In this document: one piece after another, positions 21,013 to 21,958 of the stretch | How positions within the stretch are numbered: position 1 is the stretch's first letter | How the letters are laid out: every line of letters starts with the position of its first letter | Translations under genes and position numbers: made by a program | Virus record (IMG/VR): IMGVR_UViG_3300032282_005941 | Location: 1-21,958 of that record | Reading direction: 5' to 3' (one strand) | Length of the DNA: 21,958 bases | Origin: a virus | Notes under the pieces: generated by a model | Told to the model about the DNA's origin: nothing | Seen by the model: the letters and a program-made list of their open reading frames with translations, nothing else | Databases searched by the model: none

Positions 21013-21453
21013 ATGCAAACTTTTCTGCCATACCCAGACTTCGCTGATTCTCTTGCCTGCCTTGATTACCGCCGCCTTGGCAAGCAGCGTGTAGAGGCCA
21101 TGCAACTCGTTAACAGCACGCTCAAGCTCGCTGACGACCCCAATGCCAAGGTCGGCTGGGCCAATCATCCTGCCCGCACCATGTGGACCGGCTACCTTGA
21201 TGCGCTCAAGCTATATCACAACCTAGCCATCAAGGAATGGATTTCCCGTGGCTACAATAACAATATGAAGCTCTACAATCTCTCGCAGCAGATTGTGATG
21301 CCTCATTGGCTTGGAAACGAGAAGCTCCATGCCAGCCACCGCAGTAACCTCCTTCGCAAGGACATTACACACTACAGCCAATTTACCTGGACCGAACCCG
21401 ACAATATCCCATATTTTTGGCCGGAGCCGAACTATAATGTCACCAATGGATGA
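21013..21453 (+). CDS. Pyrimidine dimer DNA glycosylase-like protein (MSMEG_6728 / DenV-related)
   Basis: This 146-residue protein starts MQTFLPYPDFADSLACLDYRRLGKQRVEAMQL, the hallmark of the MSMEG_6728 family annotated as pyrimidine-dimer DNA glycosylase and distantly related to T4 endonuclease V. Further family marks: GWANHPARTMWTGY, LYHNLAIKEWISRGY, MPHWLGNEKLHASHRSNLLRKD and PYFWPEP. The expected job is recognising UV photoproducts and cutting the glycosyl bond; family activity is mostly by annotation. Base composition is unlike the rest of the window: 39 G+C in the 60 bases at 21121-21180, against 13 in 60 at 18001-18060, with codons rich in C/G third positions. That points to recent acquisition from a GC-rich source. 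Confidence 0.85.
   Translation: MQTFLPYPDFADSLACLDYRRLGKQRVEAMQLVNSTLKLADDPNAKVGWANHPARTMWTGYLDALKLYHNLAIKEWISRGYNNNMKLYNLSQQIVMPHWLGNEKLHASHRSNLLRKDITHYSQFTWTEPDNIPYFWPEPNYNVTNG
21433..21438 (+). promoter_or_regulatory. Possible -10 box before the small membrane protein
   Basis: TATAAT lies 7 nt before the ATG at 21446, repeating the spacing seen at 10294 and 12221. There is no recognisable -35 box, so this is weaker and may be chance. Confidence 0.3.
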
Positions 21454-21676
21454 ATTTAGTTTATACCGCTGGGCAGCAACTTTAATGGTGCTAGGCCCAG
21501 CTTACTTTTGGTGGGGTTATGCCGCACCAATCTTTGTTTTTGGTATACTGCTTTTACTGTATGTGCATTATACCGCAGTTATTAAGTTACTAGCAACTTC
21601 GGTGCTGGTAATTAATAGTTCGATTTTGAAGGAGAAAGAGCAAGATGAAAGTAAAGTTGAAAATCTTCACGGATGA
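21446..21676 (+). CDS. Small two-span membrane protein, function unknown
   Basis: This protein of about 76 residues (MDEFSLYRWAATLM) has one hydrophobic segment (VLGPAYFWWGYAAPIFVF) running into a second (GILLLLYVHY to LLATSVLVI), then a charged tail (ILKEKEQDESKVENLHG). The frame stays open upstream to 21311, but that part overlaps the glycosylase in another frame and is not credible. An ATG at 21437 is an alternative start (adds MSP). The start overlaps the glycosylase stop, and the end overlaps dut by 32 bp. Small two-span phage proteins include holins, but nothing here proves that. Confidence 0.55.
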   Translation: MDEFSLYRWAATLMVLGPAYFWWGYAAPIFVFGILLLLYVHYTAVIKLLATSVLVINSSILKEKEQDESKVENLHG

Positions 21677-21958
21677 GTTATTCCGTAAGCCAGTGCAAGC
21701 TACTTCAGGATCAGCAGGGTGGGATATCTATGCTATTCAGGATAATACTATCCCACCACGGGAGATGAAGATAATTAAGACTGGATTTGGGATTCAAGTT
21801 CCGAAAGGTTGTTATGTGTCACTCGTTCCGCGTAGCTCCTACGGAAAGAAGAAAATCTTTATTGCAAACTCTCCGGGAACTATTGACAGCGATTATACTG
21901 GGGAAATTTGTGTAATGCTGTATAATCTCAGCGACGACTTCTTCTATATCAAGCAAGG
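21645..21958 (+). CDS. dut: dUTPase, trimeric (partial at right edge)
   Basis: The first 104 residues of a deoxyuridine triphosphatase run off the right edge; the enzyme hydrolyses dUTP to dUMP, feeding ThyX and preventing uracil in DNA. Motif 1 ATSGSAGWDIYA, motif 2 LVPRSSYGKKK and motif 3 IANSPGTIDSDYTGEI are all present in order. Motifs 4 and 5, including the C-terminal arm, lie outside. AAGGAG at 21629-21634, 10 nt before the ATG, supports this start. The motif 1 Asp and motif 3 Asp are intact. Confidence 0.93.
   Translation, partial: MKVKLKIFTDELFRKPVQATSGSAGWDIYAIQDNTIPPREMKIIKTGFGIQVPKGCYVSLVPRSSYGKKKIFIANSPGTIDSDYTGEICVMLYNLSDDFFYIKQ

Noticed and set aside
21311-21436. Longer N-terminus for the small two-span membrane protein
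   Set aside because: This part lies wholly inside the glycosylase gene in another frame and has no membrane-protein or conserved character; starts at 21437 or 21446 are adequate.
1-21958. tRNA genes, CRISPR arrays, insertion sequences or att sites
   Set aside because: No cloverleaf with a GTTCGA-type T-loop, no regularly spaced repeats, no transposase or integrase motifs, and no long direct repeats were noticed by reading.

Overview
The window is a stretch of a tailed-phage genome of a type best known from aquatic environments. The evidence is a dense array of short, overlapping genes (ATGA, TAATG and 8-11 bp overlaps) that encode a phage replication, recombination and nucleotide toolkit. 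It contains a family A DNA polymerase, a T4 gp46/gp47-like (SbcC/SbcD-like) nuclease pair, a DnaB-like helicase, UvsY-like and gp32-like proteins, ThyX, a B12-dependent ribonucleotide reductase and a dUTPase. No structural or packaging genes, tRNAs, rRNAs, CRISPR arrays or insertion sequences are visible. A lipoprotein signal and O-antigen-type sugar genes suggest a Gram-negative host, but the host cannot be named from the sequence.

Layout. (1) 1-2154: a family A DNA polymerase spread over three overlapping reading frames. The left-edge piece begins inside a uracil-DNA-glycosylase-like domain and carries exonuclease motifs I and II. The second piece carries the exonuclease III region and thumb, and the third the palm and fingers. 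(2) 2135-2738, minus strand: a DUF6321-like protein and a small basic protein. (3) 2783-10254: a tightly coupled operon of thyX, a hypothetical gene, gp47-like, gp46-like, nrdJ, a Cys-rich hypothetical gene and a DnaB-like helicase. (4) 10306-12143: a second unit of UvsY-like, gp32-like SSB and a predicted lipoprotein, closed by a strong intrinsic terminator at 12164-12204. (5) 12234-20525: a very AT-rich glycan island with five glycosyltransferase-like genes, two FkbM-type methyltransferases, a DegT-family enzyme whose PLP lysine is replaced by histidine (as in ColD/RfbH dehydratases), a small unknown protein and GDP-mannose 4,6-dehydratase. (6) 20579-21958: a coiled-coil membrane protein, a GC-rich pyrimidine-dimer-glycosylase-like gene, a small membrane protein and the start of dut.

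How it may work together. ThyX, NrdJ and Dut supply dNTPs and keep uracil out of DNA. A UDG-like domain on the polymerase and a UV-damage glycosylase add repair. Gp46/47, UvsY and gp32 homologues imply T4-style recombination-dependent replication, but built around a PolA-type rather than a gp43-type polymerase. The glycan island looks able to make and transfer a GDP-mannose-derived deoxy or dideoxy sugar, plausibly to modify the host surface or the virion.

Most noteworthy are the three-piece polymerase with ribosome-binding sites at both breaks, a 27-residue insertion inside the ThyX signature motif, the His-for-Lys DegT enzyme beside gmd, and a recurring promoter layout (TATAAT ending 6-7 nt before an ATG with no Shine-Dalgarno sequence) that predicts leaderless mRNAs.
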